Source: Pseudomonadota bacterium (GTDB lineage: Bacteria > Pseudomonadota > Alphaproteobacteria > Micropepsales > Micropepsaceae). From it: 6,828 nt of DNA. The notes under the pieces were generated by a model. The model was not told where the DNA came from. It made no database searches and saw only the letters and a program-made list of their open reading frames with translations. This document shows, one piece after another, positions 1 through 6,599 of this stretch (positions are counted from its first letter, which is position 1; each line of letters starts with the position of its first letter). Position numbers and translations under genes: made by a program. The stretch is from positions 1-6,828 of the forward strand of contig JAKBAU010000198.1 of the NCBI GenBank assembly GCA_021808875.1, in the 5' to 3' direction.

Positions 1-870
1 GATGAGCTTCCTCGCATCCGCGCCATTCTGGCCGAAGGCATAAAGTCCCTGAACTGCGTGCCGCACGCGCTAATCTGCAAGCTGGCGCATGATGTCGAGT
101 GTGTCAGCGCGCCCATCCTTGAATATTCTCCGCTGCTATCCGATGCCGATCTCATTGACATCATTACCACTGTGGGGGCGCACTACGCACTTCTTGCCAT
201 AGCCAAGCGCCGTCCCTTAGCGGCCGCGATCAGTGATCTCATCGTTGCCGCCGAGGACGTCCCGGCGGTGTCAGCGCTCCTAAACAATGCCGATGCACGC
301 ATTCGCAGCAGAACACTCGAGAAAATTGTCGAGTTGGCGCAAAGCATCGGCGATTGGCAGGGACCCCTGGTGCTGCGTGCCGGATTGTCACAACGGGCCA
401 TCCGGCGGATTGCAGGGTTCGCTGGCGCGGCGCTGATCGAACGGCTGGCACAGCGCCATGATCTTGAAGAACGCACCCGAAGCCATCTTCGTAGCGTGCT
501 GAAAAAGCGGCTGCACGGCACCCCATCTGGACAGGTGCCGTTGGTGCAGGAACTCGGCGACGATGGTCTGATCGACGATGCCTACGTCCTTAGCCTTGCC
601 TATCGCGGCAATCGCGCCGGCGTTGCGGCGGCGCTGTCTGCCGCCGGCAAGATCCCGGCTGATATTGTCGAGCGCATCTTGGATCTTGGCCAGGCCAAAC
701 CACTGACCGCGCTCGTTTGGCGCGCCGGCTTCAGCATGCGCGTGGCGTTCAAGATCCAGACCTGTCTTCTGCATCTTCCGACCAGGCAGGTACTGCCCGC
801 CCGCGATGGCGTGCACTATCCGCTGAGCGAGGAGGAAATGCGCTGGCACCTCGAATATTTTGGGCTCTAA
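1..870 (+). CDS. DUF2336 domain protein, 5' end outside window
   Basis: The frame is open from base 1 to a TAA at 868-870, giving 289 visible residues. The first in-frame start-like codon (GTG at 58) lies inside conserved sequence, so the true start is upstream of the window. The N-terminal part matches the DUF2336 pattern I know from alphaproteobacteria: 'ILEYSPLLSDADLIDII' (about residues 40-56), then a 'AIAKRRPLAAAISDLI' helix pair, then 'VPAVSALLNNADARI'. The rest is mostly helical, with an acidic end (SEEEMRWHLEYFGL). There is no signal peptide or membrane segment in the visible part, so it is probably cytoplasmic. The family has no settled biochemical role, and the helix pairs resemble HEAT-like repeats (inference). 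Full-length members are usually around 350-400 residues, so roughly a quarter is missing here. It converges with the DUF1036 gene, with 9 bases between the stops. Family call fairly sure; function unknown. Confidence 0.85.
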   Translation, partial: DELPRIRAILAEGIKSLNCVPHALICKLAHDVECVSAPILEYSPLLSDADLIDIITTVGAHYALLAIAKRRPLAAAISDLIVAAEDVPAVSALLNNADARIRSRTLEKIVELAQSIGDWQGPLVLRAGLSQRAIRRIAGFAGAALIERLAQRHDLEERTRSHLRSVLKKRLHGTPSGQVPLVQELGDDGLIDDAYVLSLAYRGNRAGVAAALSAAGKIPADIVERILDLGQAKPLTALVWRAGFSMRVAFKIQTCLLHLPTRQVLPARDGVHYPLSEEEMRWHLEYFGL

Positions 871-879
871 GGTGCAGCC

Positions 880-1863
880 TCACCTGGGCCGGGGCACGAG
901 ACCGTTTTGGTCGACATGGGCGATGTAGCCTGGGTGATGCCGTAGGTTTGTGGCGAGAAAGCCTGCAGGCTTCAATCCCCTTGCCGCGCAGCTGCCCTGT
1001 CCTTGGACGTCGAAGGTAATATTGGTGACGCAGAAACGGGCGCCTCCACCTACGAGCCTGCGTCCCTTGGCGCCGTCGACCAGAAGATAGACCTTGCCGG
1101 TGAGTGCGGTTGTCAGCGTCTGAGCGCAGGCGACCGGCCCGACATGCCACCAGCCGCGCGTGTGCCAATGGCCCTGCTCGCGATCGGCGAGCGCCACGAA
1201 TATCGGAGCTGAGGTATCGTTGCAGACCTCATAGCCATTGGGAGCGGCCCTGCTTAGGGCGGCATTTTCCAATGCATCAAACACTGCGGCCGGCGGGGCA
1301 TGGGCGGGAAGGTGCATGCGGGCGCGAAACCGGGCGAGTGCCTGGGCACCATCAAGCCCCGCCGAGCTGCGCAGACGGGCAAGTCCCGCGGTTTGGGCCG
1401 CCGCCCTCGAGGTCAGCGCTGGAGTCTGAGCAAAGGTCTGTGTCCAGTTCTCCTGTCCAGGCGCGGAAATCTGGAAAAACGGCAGCCTCTGGCCGTTCGT
1501 ACAGCTTGGGTTGCCACTTGGTTCGACGGTACGAAAATTCCCGGTCCGGGCGCACAGCCAGTGCAGACCGCCCCAGGCTCTGCGCGGCCCGTCATAGGCG
1601 CGCGCGCTTTGGGCATAGACAAAACTCGTCTGCTGCCGCAAATCGCCGGCAAGAACAGTCTTGCAGGCCCCGGGTATGAGACGCGTCCAGCCCTTGGTAA
1701 TGACCTCTTCGGCCCGCTCAATGCCGGTGGCGGTCTCAAGGATGTAACTGGTCTGATTGCAGAGCTTGAGGGCAGCGGCGGCCGGTGCCGGAAGAAGGGC
1801 TATGACACTGAGCCAAAGCGCAGCCTTTGCTGGCCTTATGGGCAATCCTTGGTGCCGCTGCAC
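880..1863 (-). CDS. Secreted protein with two tandem DUF1036 domains
   Basis: The frame is open from ATG 1947 (355 residues), but I prefer the GTG at 1863 (327 residues). From there the protein begins with a normal signal peptide: basic n-region (QRHQGLPIRPAK), hydrophobic core (AALWLSVIALLP) and an APAAA cleavage site. AAGAGG lies 11 bases upstream of the GTG, whereas ATG 1947 has no Shine-Dalgarno sequence and would add 28 polar residues. Two copies of the DUF1036 pattern follow. Copy 1 starts at LKLCNQTS and includes W-x-R-L-I-P-G-A-C, FVYAQS and a W-G-G/Cys segment. Copy 2 starts at YEVCNDTSAPIFVAL and includes HTRGWWHVGPVAC, ARFCVTNITFDV and C-x-x-RG-x-x-x-x-GF. The paired cysteines fit an exported, disulfide-bonded protein. 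About 80 residues rich in Ala and Arg link the copies. The family's function is unknown. It lies on the argB strand, but the gap and lack of functional link argue against one operon. The 5' limit is uncertain (1863 or 1947). Confidence 0.8.
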   Translation of the reverse strand: MQRHQGLPIRPAKAALWLSVIALLPAPAAAALKLCNQTSYILETATGIERAEEVITKGWTRLIPGACKTVLAGDLRQQTSFVYAQSARAYDGPRRAWGGLHWLCARTGNFRTVEPSGNPSCTNGQRLPFFQISAPGQENWTQTFAQTPALTSRAAAQTAGLARLRSSAGLDGAQALARFRARMHLPAHAPPAAVFDALENAALSRAAPNGYEVCNDTSAPIFVALADREQGHWHTRGWWHVGPVACAQTLTTALTGKVYLLVDGAKGRRLVGGGARFCVTNITFDVQGQGSCAARGLKPAGFLATNLRHHPGYIAHVDQNGLVPRPR

Positions 1864-2061
1864 GCCTGATGCGGCCTCTTTCGGGCCGCGGATGGAGACG
1901 TTCTGCTTGGGACTGTCAGCAGTACGGTGACGGTGGTCTAGGGTCATGGGTGAAGGTGATGTGAGAGCATCGTCCTCAGCTGTTTAAACCATTCCTGCCG
2001 CACCGCAGAGGGATACCGACGCGAGGCGATGACGCGCCTGCCGGTGTGCCAGTCTATGCGC

Positions 2062-2985
2062 TCAGGCGGTAATGAGCGTTCCGGCGCCGTGTTCGGTGAA
2101 GAGTTCCAGAAGCAGGGCATGAGCGATGCGGCCGTCGAGGATGACGGCCGCCGTCACCCCGGCTTCGACGGCTTCGATTGCTGTCTCGATTTTGGGGATC
2201 ATGCCACCCGAAATCGTTCCGTCGGCTATGAGTGCGCGGGCTTCGGCCACAGTTAGCTTGGGGATCAGCTTTTTGTCACGATCCAGCACCCCTTCGACAT
2301 CGGTCAGCAGCATGAGACGCGCCGCATGCATGGCTCCCGCCACCGCCCCGGCGACGGTGTCGGCGTTGATATTGTAGGTCTCGCCATTGCGGCCCACGCC
2401 GATTGGGGCGATGACCGGGATGAGGTCGGAGCGCAGGATCGTGTGCAGGACCTCGGGATTGATGGTTTCGGGTTCGCCTACAAAGCCGAAATCGACAATA
2501 CTTGCCGCACCAGTGTCAGGGTCACGCTTGAGACGCTCGAGCTTGCGGGCAACGACCAGATTGCCATCCTTGCCTGAAAGTCCCACCGCCCGTCCGCCGG
2601 CGGCATTGATGGTGCTGACGATCTGCTTGTTGATCGAGCCGGCCAGCACCATCTCGACGACCTCGATGGCCGCCGCATCGGTGACGCGAAGGCCGTCGAT
2701 GAACTGCGATGGAATTTGCAGCTTCTTCAGCATCTGGCCGATCTGGGGGCCGCCGCCATGCACAACCACCGGTTCAATCCCGGTTTGCTTCATGAGTACG
2801 ATATCTTGGGCAAAGTTCCGGTTGACACCGTCTTCCATGGCGTGGCCGCCATATTTCACGACGATGGTCTGATTGTCATAGCGCAAGATGTAGGGCAGGG
2901 CCTCGACGAGCACCCGCGCGGTAGAACGCCAGCGAGCCATGACACGCAGATTGCGATCCTGGCCGCCGTCCTCCTGCATCGCCAT
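2062..2985 (-). CDS. argB: Acetylglutamate kinase (arginine biosynthesis)
   Basis: This cytoplasmic enzyme phosphorylates N-acetyl-L-glutamate with ATP, the second step of arginine synthesis. The 307-residue product has the full amino-acid-kinase fold signature. VVKYGGHAM carries the catalytic lysine K44 and [10 protein letters not shown] (74-83) is the glycine-rich nucleotide/substrate loop. R100 lies in GLRVTD, N205 and D209 lie in NINAD, and K265 lies in GGMIPK. These align with E. coli K8, R66, N158, D162 and K217. An N-terminal helix before the first strand ([14 protein letters not shown], about 23-36) and the C-terminal FTEHGAGT motif are the features of hexameric, arginine-inhibited kinases, so feedback control by arginine is expected (inference from the family). 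ATG 2985 is supported by AAGGAA ending 6 bases upstream; later ATGs at 2979 and 2940 lack this. It lies 73 bases after engB on the same strand and has its own candidate promoter. Confidence 0.97.
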   Translation of the reverse strand: MAMQEDGGQDRNLRVMARWRSTARVLVEALPYILRYDNQTIVVKYGGHAMEDGVNRNFAQDIVLMKQTGIEPVVVHGGGPQIGQMLKKLQIPSQFIDGLRVTDAAAIEVVEMVLAGSINKQIVSTINAAGGRAVGLSGKDGNLVVARKLERLKRDPDTGAASIVDFGFVGEPETINPEVLHTILRSDLIPVIAPIGVGRNGETYNINADTVAGAVAGAMHAARLMLLTDVEGVLDRDKKLIPKLTVAEARALIADGTISGGMIPKIETAIEAVEAGVTAAVILDGRIAHALLLELFTEHGAGTLITA

Positions 2986-3011
2986 GTTGGGTTCCTTTGC
3001 CGGAGTGCAAA

Positions 3012-3047
3012 ACGGGCGGCTTATAGAGCAATTTGGCGCGGCCGCAA
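3012..3047 (-). promoter_or_regulatory. Candidate sigma-70 type promoter for argB
   Basis: Read on the minus strand, TATAAG (3025-3020) matches the -10 consensus at 5 of 6 positions. Sixteen bases upstream is TTGCGG (3047-3042), a weak -35 with 3 of 6 matches. Transcription would begin near 3012-3014, leaving a leader of about 27 bases that contains the argB Shine-Dalgarno sequence. This would let argB be expressed apart from the rpmH block. The -35 match is poor, so the call is tentative. Confidence 0.35.
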
Positions 3048-3055
3048 ATCGCGCC
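3035..3055. repeat. GC-rich inverted repeat between engB and argB
   Basis: GGCGCG (3035-3040) and CGCGCC (3050-3055) form a perfect 6-base-pair stem with a 9-base loop. A competing stem, ATTTG/CAAAT (3031-3035 and 3045-3049), overlaps it. It starts 4 bases after the engB stop on the minus strand, where a terminator or attenuator would sit, but only AAATTGCTCT follows and there is no clear U-run. It also overlaps the candidate argB -35 box. It may reduce read-through from the upstream block; I would not call it an intrinsic terminator. Confidence 0.35.
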
Positions 3056-3058
3056 CCC

Positions 3059-3703
3059 TCAGGCGCTGTTCGTCAGCCCCAGCAAGGACCAGATATGCTG
3101 GCGCAATGCATCCACCCCGGCTCCGCTCTGCGCCGAGGTCGCAAATATGTCCGGATAGGCCGCAGCGTGGCGGTTGAGCTCGGTCAAGGCGGCGCTTCGG
3201 GCCTGCGCTTGCGCCTCTGGCGTTACGCTGTCGATCTTGGTCAGCACCGCAAGATAGGAGACCGCTGCTTGATCGAGCAGTGCCATTGCGGCGAGGTCAC
3301 TGTCCATGACGCCCCGGCGGGCGTCGATCAGAAGGATGGTGCGCTTGAGGCAGGCGCGCCCGCGCAGATAGGTAAAGATCAGATTTTGCCAGTGCGCCTG
3401 TTCGGTTTTGGCGATCTTGGCATAGCCATAGCCTGGCAGGTCGACGAGGGTTAAGGCGTCACCGAGGTTGAAGAAATTGATCTGCCGGGTTCGTCCCGGG
3501 GTCTGCGACACCCTTGCGAGAGCGTTACGACCGGTCAGAGCATTGACAAGGCTCGATTTGCCAACATTGGAGCGCCCAATGAATGCGACTTCAGTGTGAC
3601 CTTCCGGGGGCAGTGCTGAAAGCGAGGCCGCGCCGGCGATAAATTCACATGAACCGGCAAATAATTTGCGGGCCAGGATCTCTGCCGTTGCAGCCTCGCT
3701 CAT
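3059..3703 (-). CDS. engB: Ribosome-assembly GTPase EngB (YihA/YsxC)
   Basis: This is a small TRAFAC-class GTPase needed for late large-subunit ribosome assembly in other bacteria. The 214-residue product has all five G motifs: G1 GRSNVGKS (43-50), G2 TPGRT with T68, G3 DLPG (88-91) followed by the family-typical YGYA, G4 TKID (155-158) and G5 SAQSGAG (190-196). The N-terminal [19 protein letters not shown] and the [13 protein letters not shown] stretch are typical of EngB rather than Era or Der. Length is normal for the family. Its ATG overlaps the yidC stop as ATGA (3700-3703), and no Shine-Dalgarno sequence is visible before it, so translation is probably coupled to yidC. This position between yidC and argB is common in alphaproteobacteria. 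Very sure. Confidence 0.97.
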   Translation of the reverse strand: MSEAATAEILARKLFAGSCEFIAGAASLSALPPEGHTEVAFIGRSNVGKSSLVNALTGRNALARVSQTPGRTRQINFFNLGDALTLVDLPGYGYAKIAKTEQAHWQNLIFTYLRGRACLKRTILLIDARRGVMDSDLAAMALLDQAAVSYLAVLTKIDSVTPEAQAQARSAALTELNRHAAAYPDIFATSAQSGAGVDALRQHIWSLLGLTNSA

Positions 3704-5484
3704 CTGCGGCGACCAAAGAGGGCAGTCAGGCGCCCGACCATCTGCCGCAATTTCAGATTTTCGACCAGGTGAATCTCGACACCTTGGCGGCGCATGACCA
3801 CGTATTGCTGTGTGGCCGTGAGCAGGTTGTTCCAGGTCCAGTAGATCACCAGTCCGGCCGGAAACCCGGCCATCATGAAAGTGAAGATGATGGGCATGAA
3901 GGTAAACATTTGCGCCTGGATGGGATCAGCCGGTGCCGGATTGAGCCGTGTACTCAAAAACTGAGTGAAGCCCATCAGGATGGGCCAGATGCCGATCGAC
4001 AGAAAGGCCGGGATCCACAGTGGCGCGTGATAGGGAAGAAGTCCGAAGAGGTTGAGAATCGAGGTTGGGTCAGGCGCGGACAGATCGTGAATCCAGCCGA
4101 AGAAGGGTGCGTGACGCATCTCGATGGTGACATAGAGGACCTTGTAGAGCGAAAAGAACACGGGCATCTGGATCAGCATTGGCAGACAGCCCGATACCGG
4201 ATTGACCTTCTCGCGCTTGTAGAAATCCATCAATTCCTGCTGCTGGCGCTGTTTGTCGTCAGCAAAACGCTGGCGGATGCGCTCCATCTCCGGCTGGAGC
4301 TTCTTCATCCTGCTCATGGATTTGAAGGAGGTGTTGGCCAGCGGGAAAAAGGCGAGCTTGATGGTGACGGTCAGCAACAGGATGGCGACACCGAAATTGC
4401 CCACCCAGTGATAGAAGGTGTCGAGCAGAAAGAAGATGGGCTTGGTGAAGAACCAGAACCAGCCCCAGTCCACGGCCAGGTCAAAATGGGTGATTCCGAG
4501 CTTGCTCGCATACTGATCGAGGAGCTGTACGACCTTGGCGCCAGCGAACAAATGCTGGGCAATGCTAAGGCTGCTATGGGGCGCGATCGTCTGCGCCGAG
4601 ACGCGGTAATCGGCCTGATAGGCGGTTGCGTGCGTACCTGCTACCGCACGGTAGGCCGCTGCGATCTGCGCGTTTTGCGGTGGAATGACCGCGGCCATCC
4701 AATATTTGTCGGTGATGCCAAACCAGCCACCTTTTGAGTCGAAGGTCTGCGGAGGCTTGCCGCCCTTGAAGTCGGAGTAGTCGGCATCTTTCTCGCTGCC
4801 GCCTGCCACGCCGATGAAGCCCTCGTGCAGATACCATGAACTTTTCGTTGTCGGCGGGTTTTCGCGAGCCACGTAGGCGTAGGGGAACAAGGTCACCGGC
4901 TTGTCGCCAGTATTGGTGACGCGATCGCGGATCGTGAACATGTAATTGTCATCGACCGAGATGGTGCGAGTGAAGACAAGACCCTGGCCATTATTCCAGC
5001 TGAGGGTGATCGGCGTCTGAGGTGTCAGACGATTGCCGTGTACAAGCTTCCACGGCGTGTTGGCGCCGGGAGTTGTCATGTGTTCTCCGGGGGCGGCCAC
5101 CCAGCCGAAGACGGAATAATAAGGATGCGCAGTCGCTGCGGGCGCGAGCAGATCGATCTGCGGGCTCTTGGGGTTGATCGTCAAATGATAGCGCTTGAGC
5201 TTCAGATCATCGAAGCGGGCGCCATTGAGGCGCAGCGAGCCATCAACCGATGGCGTGTCGATGATGACACGCGGCCCGGATGAGCCGATGGCCTTGTTCA
5301 GGCTGATGGTGGCCGCCCCGTGTACGGTCCCCGTCGGCGTGCTGGGTGCCGCGACCACGTGGTGTGCCTGGCCATGAGGCTGCGGGCCGGTTTTTGCCGG
5401 GTGATGGGGCACGATATACTGCCAGCCAATCAGAATGGCAGCCGAGAGTATGAAAGCGAGCAGAAGATTGCGGTTTTCGTTCAT
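3700..5484 (-). CDS. yidC: Membrane protein insertase YidC (Oxa1 family)
   Basis: YidC inserts and folds inner-membrane proteins, alone or with SecYEG. The 594-residue product has the Gram-negative layout. TM1 is at about 7-24 ([20 protein letters not shown]), then a linker rich in Pro, His and Ala, then the large periplasmic P1 domain (about 70-335, including [11 protein letters not shown] and [11 protein letters not shown]). The conserved insertase core follows, with membrane segments at about 345-383, 433-455, 488-511 and 527-555. The core includes [16 protein letters not shown], the C1 cytoplasmic hairpin ([15 protein letters not shown]) and [17 protein letters not shown]. The groove residue aligned with E. 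coli R366 is lysine here (K376), which keeps the positive charge. The C-terminus is basic (GRRR), as expected for ribosome contact. The start ATG overlaps the yidD stop (ATGA, 5481-5484) and has no Shine-Dalgarno sequence of its own. The stop overlaps the engB start. Very sure. Confidence 0.98.
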   Translation of the reverse strand: MNENRNLLLAFILSAAILIGWQYIVPHHPAKTGPQPHGQAHHVVAAPSTPTGTVHGAATISLNKAIGSSGPRVIIDTPSVDGSLRLNGARFDDLKLKRYHLTINPKSPQIDLLAPAATAHPYYSVFGWVAAPGEHMTTPGANTPWKLVHGNRLTPQTPITLSWNNGQGLVFTRTISVDDNYMFTIRDRVTNTGDKPVTLFPYAYVARENPPTTKSSWYLHEGFIGVAGGSEKDADYSDFKGGKPPQTFDSKGGWFGITDKYWMAAVIPPQNAQIAAAYRAVAGTHATAYQADYRVSAQTIAPHSSLSIAQHLFAGAKVVQLLDQYASKLGITHFDLAVDWGWFWFFTKPIFFLLDTFYHWVGNFGVAILLLTVTIKLAFFPLANTSFKSMSRMKKLQPEMERIRQRFADDKQRQQQELMDFYKREKVNPVSGCLPMLIQMPVFFSLYKVLYVTIEMRHAPFFGWIHDLSAPDPTSILNLFGLLPYHAPLWIPAFLSIGIWPILMGFTQFLSTRLNPAPADPIQAQMFTFMPIIFTFMMAGFPAGLVIYWTWNNLLTATQQYVVMRRQGVEIHLVENLKLRQMVGRLTALFGRRR

Positions 5485-5798
5485 CGACGGATTGAAGCCT
5501 TGGGCGGGACGGGGTCAAAGCCCGACGAACCGCCGAGCCAGGAAATGGGGTGACAGCGACCGATCCGGCGCAGCGCAAGCAGCAGACCGAAGAAGGGGCC
5601 GTGGCGCTTGATGGCCTCGATGGCATACGCCGAGCAGGTGGGCTGAAAGCGGCATGCAGGTGGCAGGAGCGGTGAGAGGAGAAGTTTATACGCAAAAATC
5701 GGGGCGAGCAGAATGACTGTCGCAACCTTGCGCACACCGCCCGCGAAAAGGGTCATGAAAACCATGTCATTCTCGGTTTTGGCCTGGGCCGCAGTCAT
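5481..5798 (-). CDS. yidD: Membrane protein insertion factor YidD
   Basis: YidD is a small membrane-associated protein that assists YidC-dependent insertion. The signature is complete: [20 protein letters not shown], then [11 protein letters not shown], then RRIGRCHP, then [10 protein letters not shown]. Three cysteines are at 49, 55 and 82 if numbered from ATG 5798. An amphipathic to hydrophobic helix (about 22-42) precedes the core. The frame is open to an ATG at 5834, but I chose ATG 5798 because it overlaps the rnpA stop as TGATG, a classic coupling junction. This gives 105 residues. ATG 5765 (94 residues) is also possible, since the conserved part begins only near residue 30. The stop overlaps the yidC ATG by 4 bases. 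Family call very sure; start uncertain. Confidence 0.93.
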   Translation of the reverse strand: MTAAQAKTENDMVFMTLFAGGVRKVATVILLAPIFAYKLLLSPLLPPACRFQPTCSAYAIEAIKRHGPFFGLLLALRRIGRCHPISWLGGSSGFDPVPPKASIRR

Positions 5799-6256
5799 CA
5801 CGGTCGCCCCGGCGGTGGCGGTTCCAAGCGGCAATTGGCTGCCTGTATGGCGCCGACCAGATCGGCTAGCAAATCGCCAAAGGGCCGGCTCAGCGTCTCT
5901 GCTTTGGCTACGAGAACATAATCGCTGCCATCGTAGCCATAAAGGGGAAGCAAGGCCGCAGCGGCCGCGCGCAGCCGTCTTTTGGCGCGATTGCGGGCCA
6001 CCGCCCCCCCAACCTTGCGGCTGGCAGTGTAACCCACGCGGATGGCGCCGGGCCGGTGGAGATGTGGCGGGGTGGGGCAGGCTTCGAGGATAAGTCCACG
6101 TTCACGGCGGCGGATGCCCTTCTGGGCGCGCAAAAAGTCGGTGCGCCTTGCAAGTGTGGCAAGCCTCAGTTGGGCTGAACCTTGGCAAGGGCCAGACCCA
6201 GATGGGGCCGGAACTGGGCTGTTTGATGCCGCCTCAGGCGGGGAATGGCCCGCCAC
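5798..6256 (-). CDS. rnpA: Ribonuclease P protein component
   Basis: RnpA binds the RNase P RNA and helps it mature tRNA 5' ends. The core begins at [15 protein letters not shown] and continues through [24 protein letters not shown], the 'RNR' RNA-binding motif, then [14 protein letters not shown] and a C-terminal helix ([13 protein letters not shown]). No ATG, GTG or TTG lies near the usual start, just before RLATL. The nearest is GTG 6256, 7 bases after the rpmH stop, with GAGAAG 3 bases before it. This gives 152 residues with an extra N-terminal stretch of about 28 rich in Pro, Ser and Gly. The same frame is open to ATG 6352 inside rpmH (184 residues). A CTG at 6169 would give a protein of ordinary size. 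The stop overlaps the yidD start. Family sure; start not settled. Confidence 0.9.
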   Translation of the reverse strand: MAGHSPPEAASNSPVPAPSGSGPCQGSAQLRLATLARRTDFLRAQKGIRRRERGLILEACPTPPHLHRPGAIRVGYTASRKVGGAVARNRAKRRLRAAAAALLPLYGYDGSDYVLVAKAETLSRPFGDLLADLVGAIQAANCRLEPPPPGRP

Positions 6257-6263
6257 GGTCTTC

Positions 6264-6398
6264 TCAGGCGGACAGCTTTTTGCGGCCGTGGGCACGGCGG
6301 CGGGATAACACGAGGCGTCCAGCCTTGGTTGCCATGCGGGAACGGAAACCATGACGGCGCTTGCGCACGAGCTTGGAAGGTTGGTAGGTGCGTTTCAT
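6264..6398 (-). CDS. rpmH: 50S ribosomal protein L34
   Basis: This gene encodes the 44-residue, strongly basic large-subunit protein L34. The sequence is diagnostic: [18 protein letters not shown] at the start, [19 protein letters not shown] in the middle and KKLSA at the end. Length is exactly as usual. ATG 6398 is preceded by GGAG with 7 bases of spacing. The longer open frame upstream (to 6680) is not conserved and runs through the promoter, so it is discarded. It is the first gene of the rpmH-rnpA-yidD-yidC-engB run, and the promoter at 6442-6470 gives a leader of about 37 bases. Confidence 0.98.
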   Translation of the reverse strand: MKRTYQPSKLVRKRRHGFRSRMATKAGRLVLSRRRAHGRKKLSA

Positions 6399-6434
6399 GG
6401 CCCTGCTCCAGGGAGGATGTCCCGTTGCGACGAA

Positions 6435-6470
6435 AGCGGGGGTTCTAGTCAGCAGGTCTGCCTCTGTCAA
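6435..6470 (-). promoter_or_regulatory. Strong sigma-70 type promoter of the rpmH block
   Basis: On the minus strand, TTGACA (6470-6465) is a perfect -35 consensus. After a 17-base spacer comes TAGAAC (6447-6442), a -10 with 4 of 6 matches including the key first T and second A. The predicted start is near 6435, about 37 bases before the rpmH ATG. An A-run (6497-6492 read on the minus strand) lies 21 bases upstream of the -35 and could act as an UP-like element (inference). No other promoter is visible before engB, so this one probably serves the whole coupled block. Confidence 0.7.
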
Positions 6471-6502
6471 CCTCCTGTCACGACGGCAAGATTTTTTCCC
6501 GA

Positions 6503-6521
6503 GACGCGGGGACCCCGCGTC
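6503..6521. repeat. 19-base perfect palindrome upstream of rpmH promoter
   Basis: GACGCGGGG (6503-6511) and CCCCGCGTC (6513-6521) are perfect reverse complements around a single central A. As a hairpin it would form about a 7-base-pair GC-rich stem. It lies 32 bases upstream of the rpmH -35 and about 80 bases before the right-end ORF. The T-run (6492-6497) is on the wrong side for a plus-strand terminator, and on the minus strand A residues follow, so it is not an intrinsic terminator. A binding site for a dimeric regulator is possible but unproven. Confidence 0.5.
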
Positions 6522-6599
6522 CGGAACCAGGGGGCGCCCTATGGCCGCACGAGGGATGGTCCGGCAAAGGGGCAAGGCAGACGCGCCAAGGGCCGGTCT

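Noticed and set aside
870..885. AGGTG/CACCT hairpin between the convergent DUF2336 and DUF1036 genes as a two-way terminator
   Set aside because: The stem is only 5 base pairs and no U-run follows on either strand.
1104..1869. Two overlapping plus-strand ORFs (191 and 189 codons) opposite the DUF1036 gene
   Set aside because: They are Arg/Pro/Ser-rich without motifs, and the minus-strand frame carries two clear DUF1036 copies and a signal peptide.
2024..2039. AGGCG/CGCCT stem after argB as a terminator
   Set aside because: It has a 5-base-pair stem and no U-run on the minus strand.
2029..2872. Several plus-strand ORFs opposite argB
   Set aside because: The opposite strand encodes a complete acetylglutamate kinase with all catalytic residues; these are GC-driven shadow frames.
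3649..4737. Long plus-strand ORF (362 codons) opposite yidC and engB
   Set aside because: It is antisense to strongly conserved YidC sequence, has no recognisable domain, and its composition (many Gly, Glu, His, Asp) is what the reverse of membrane-protein codons gives.
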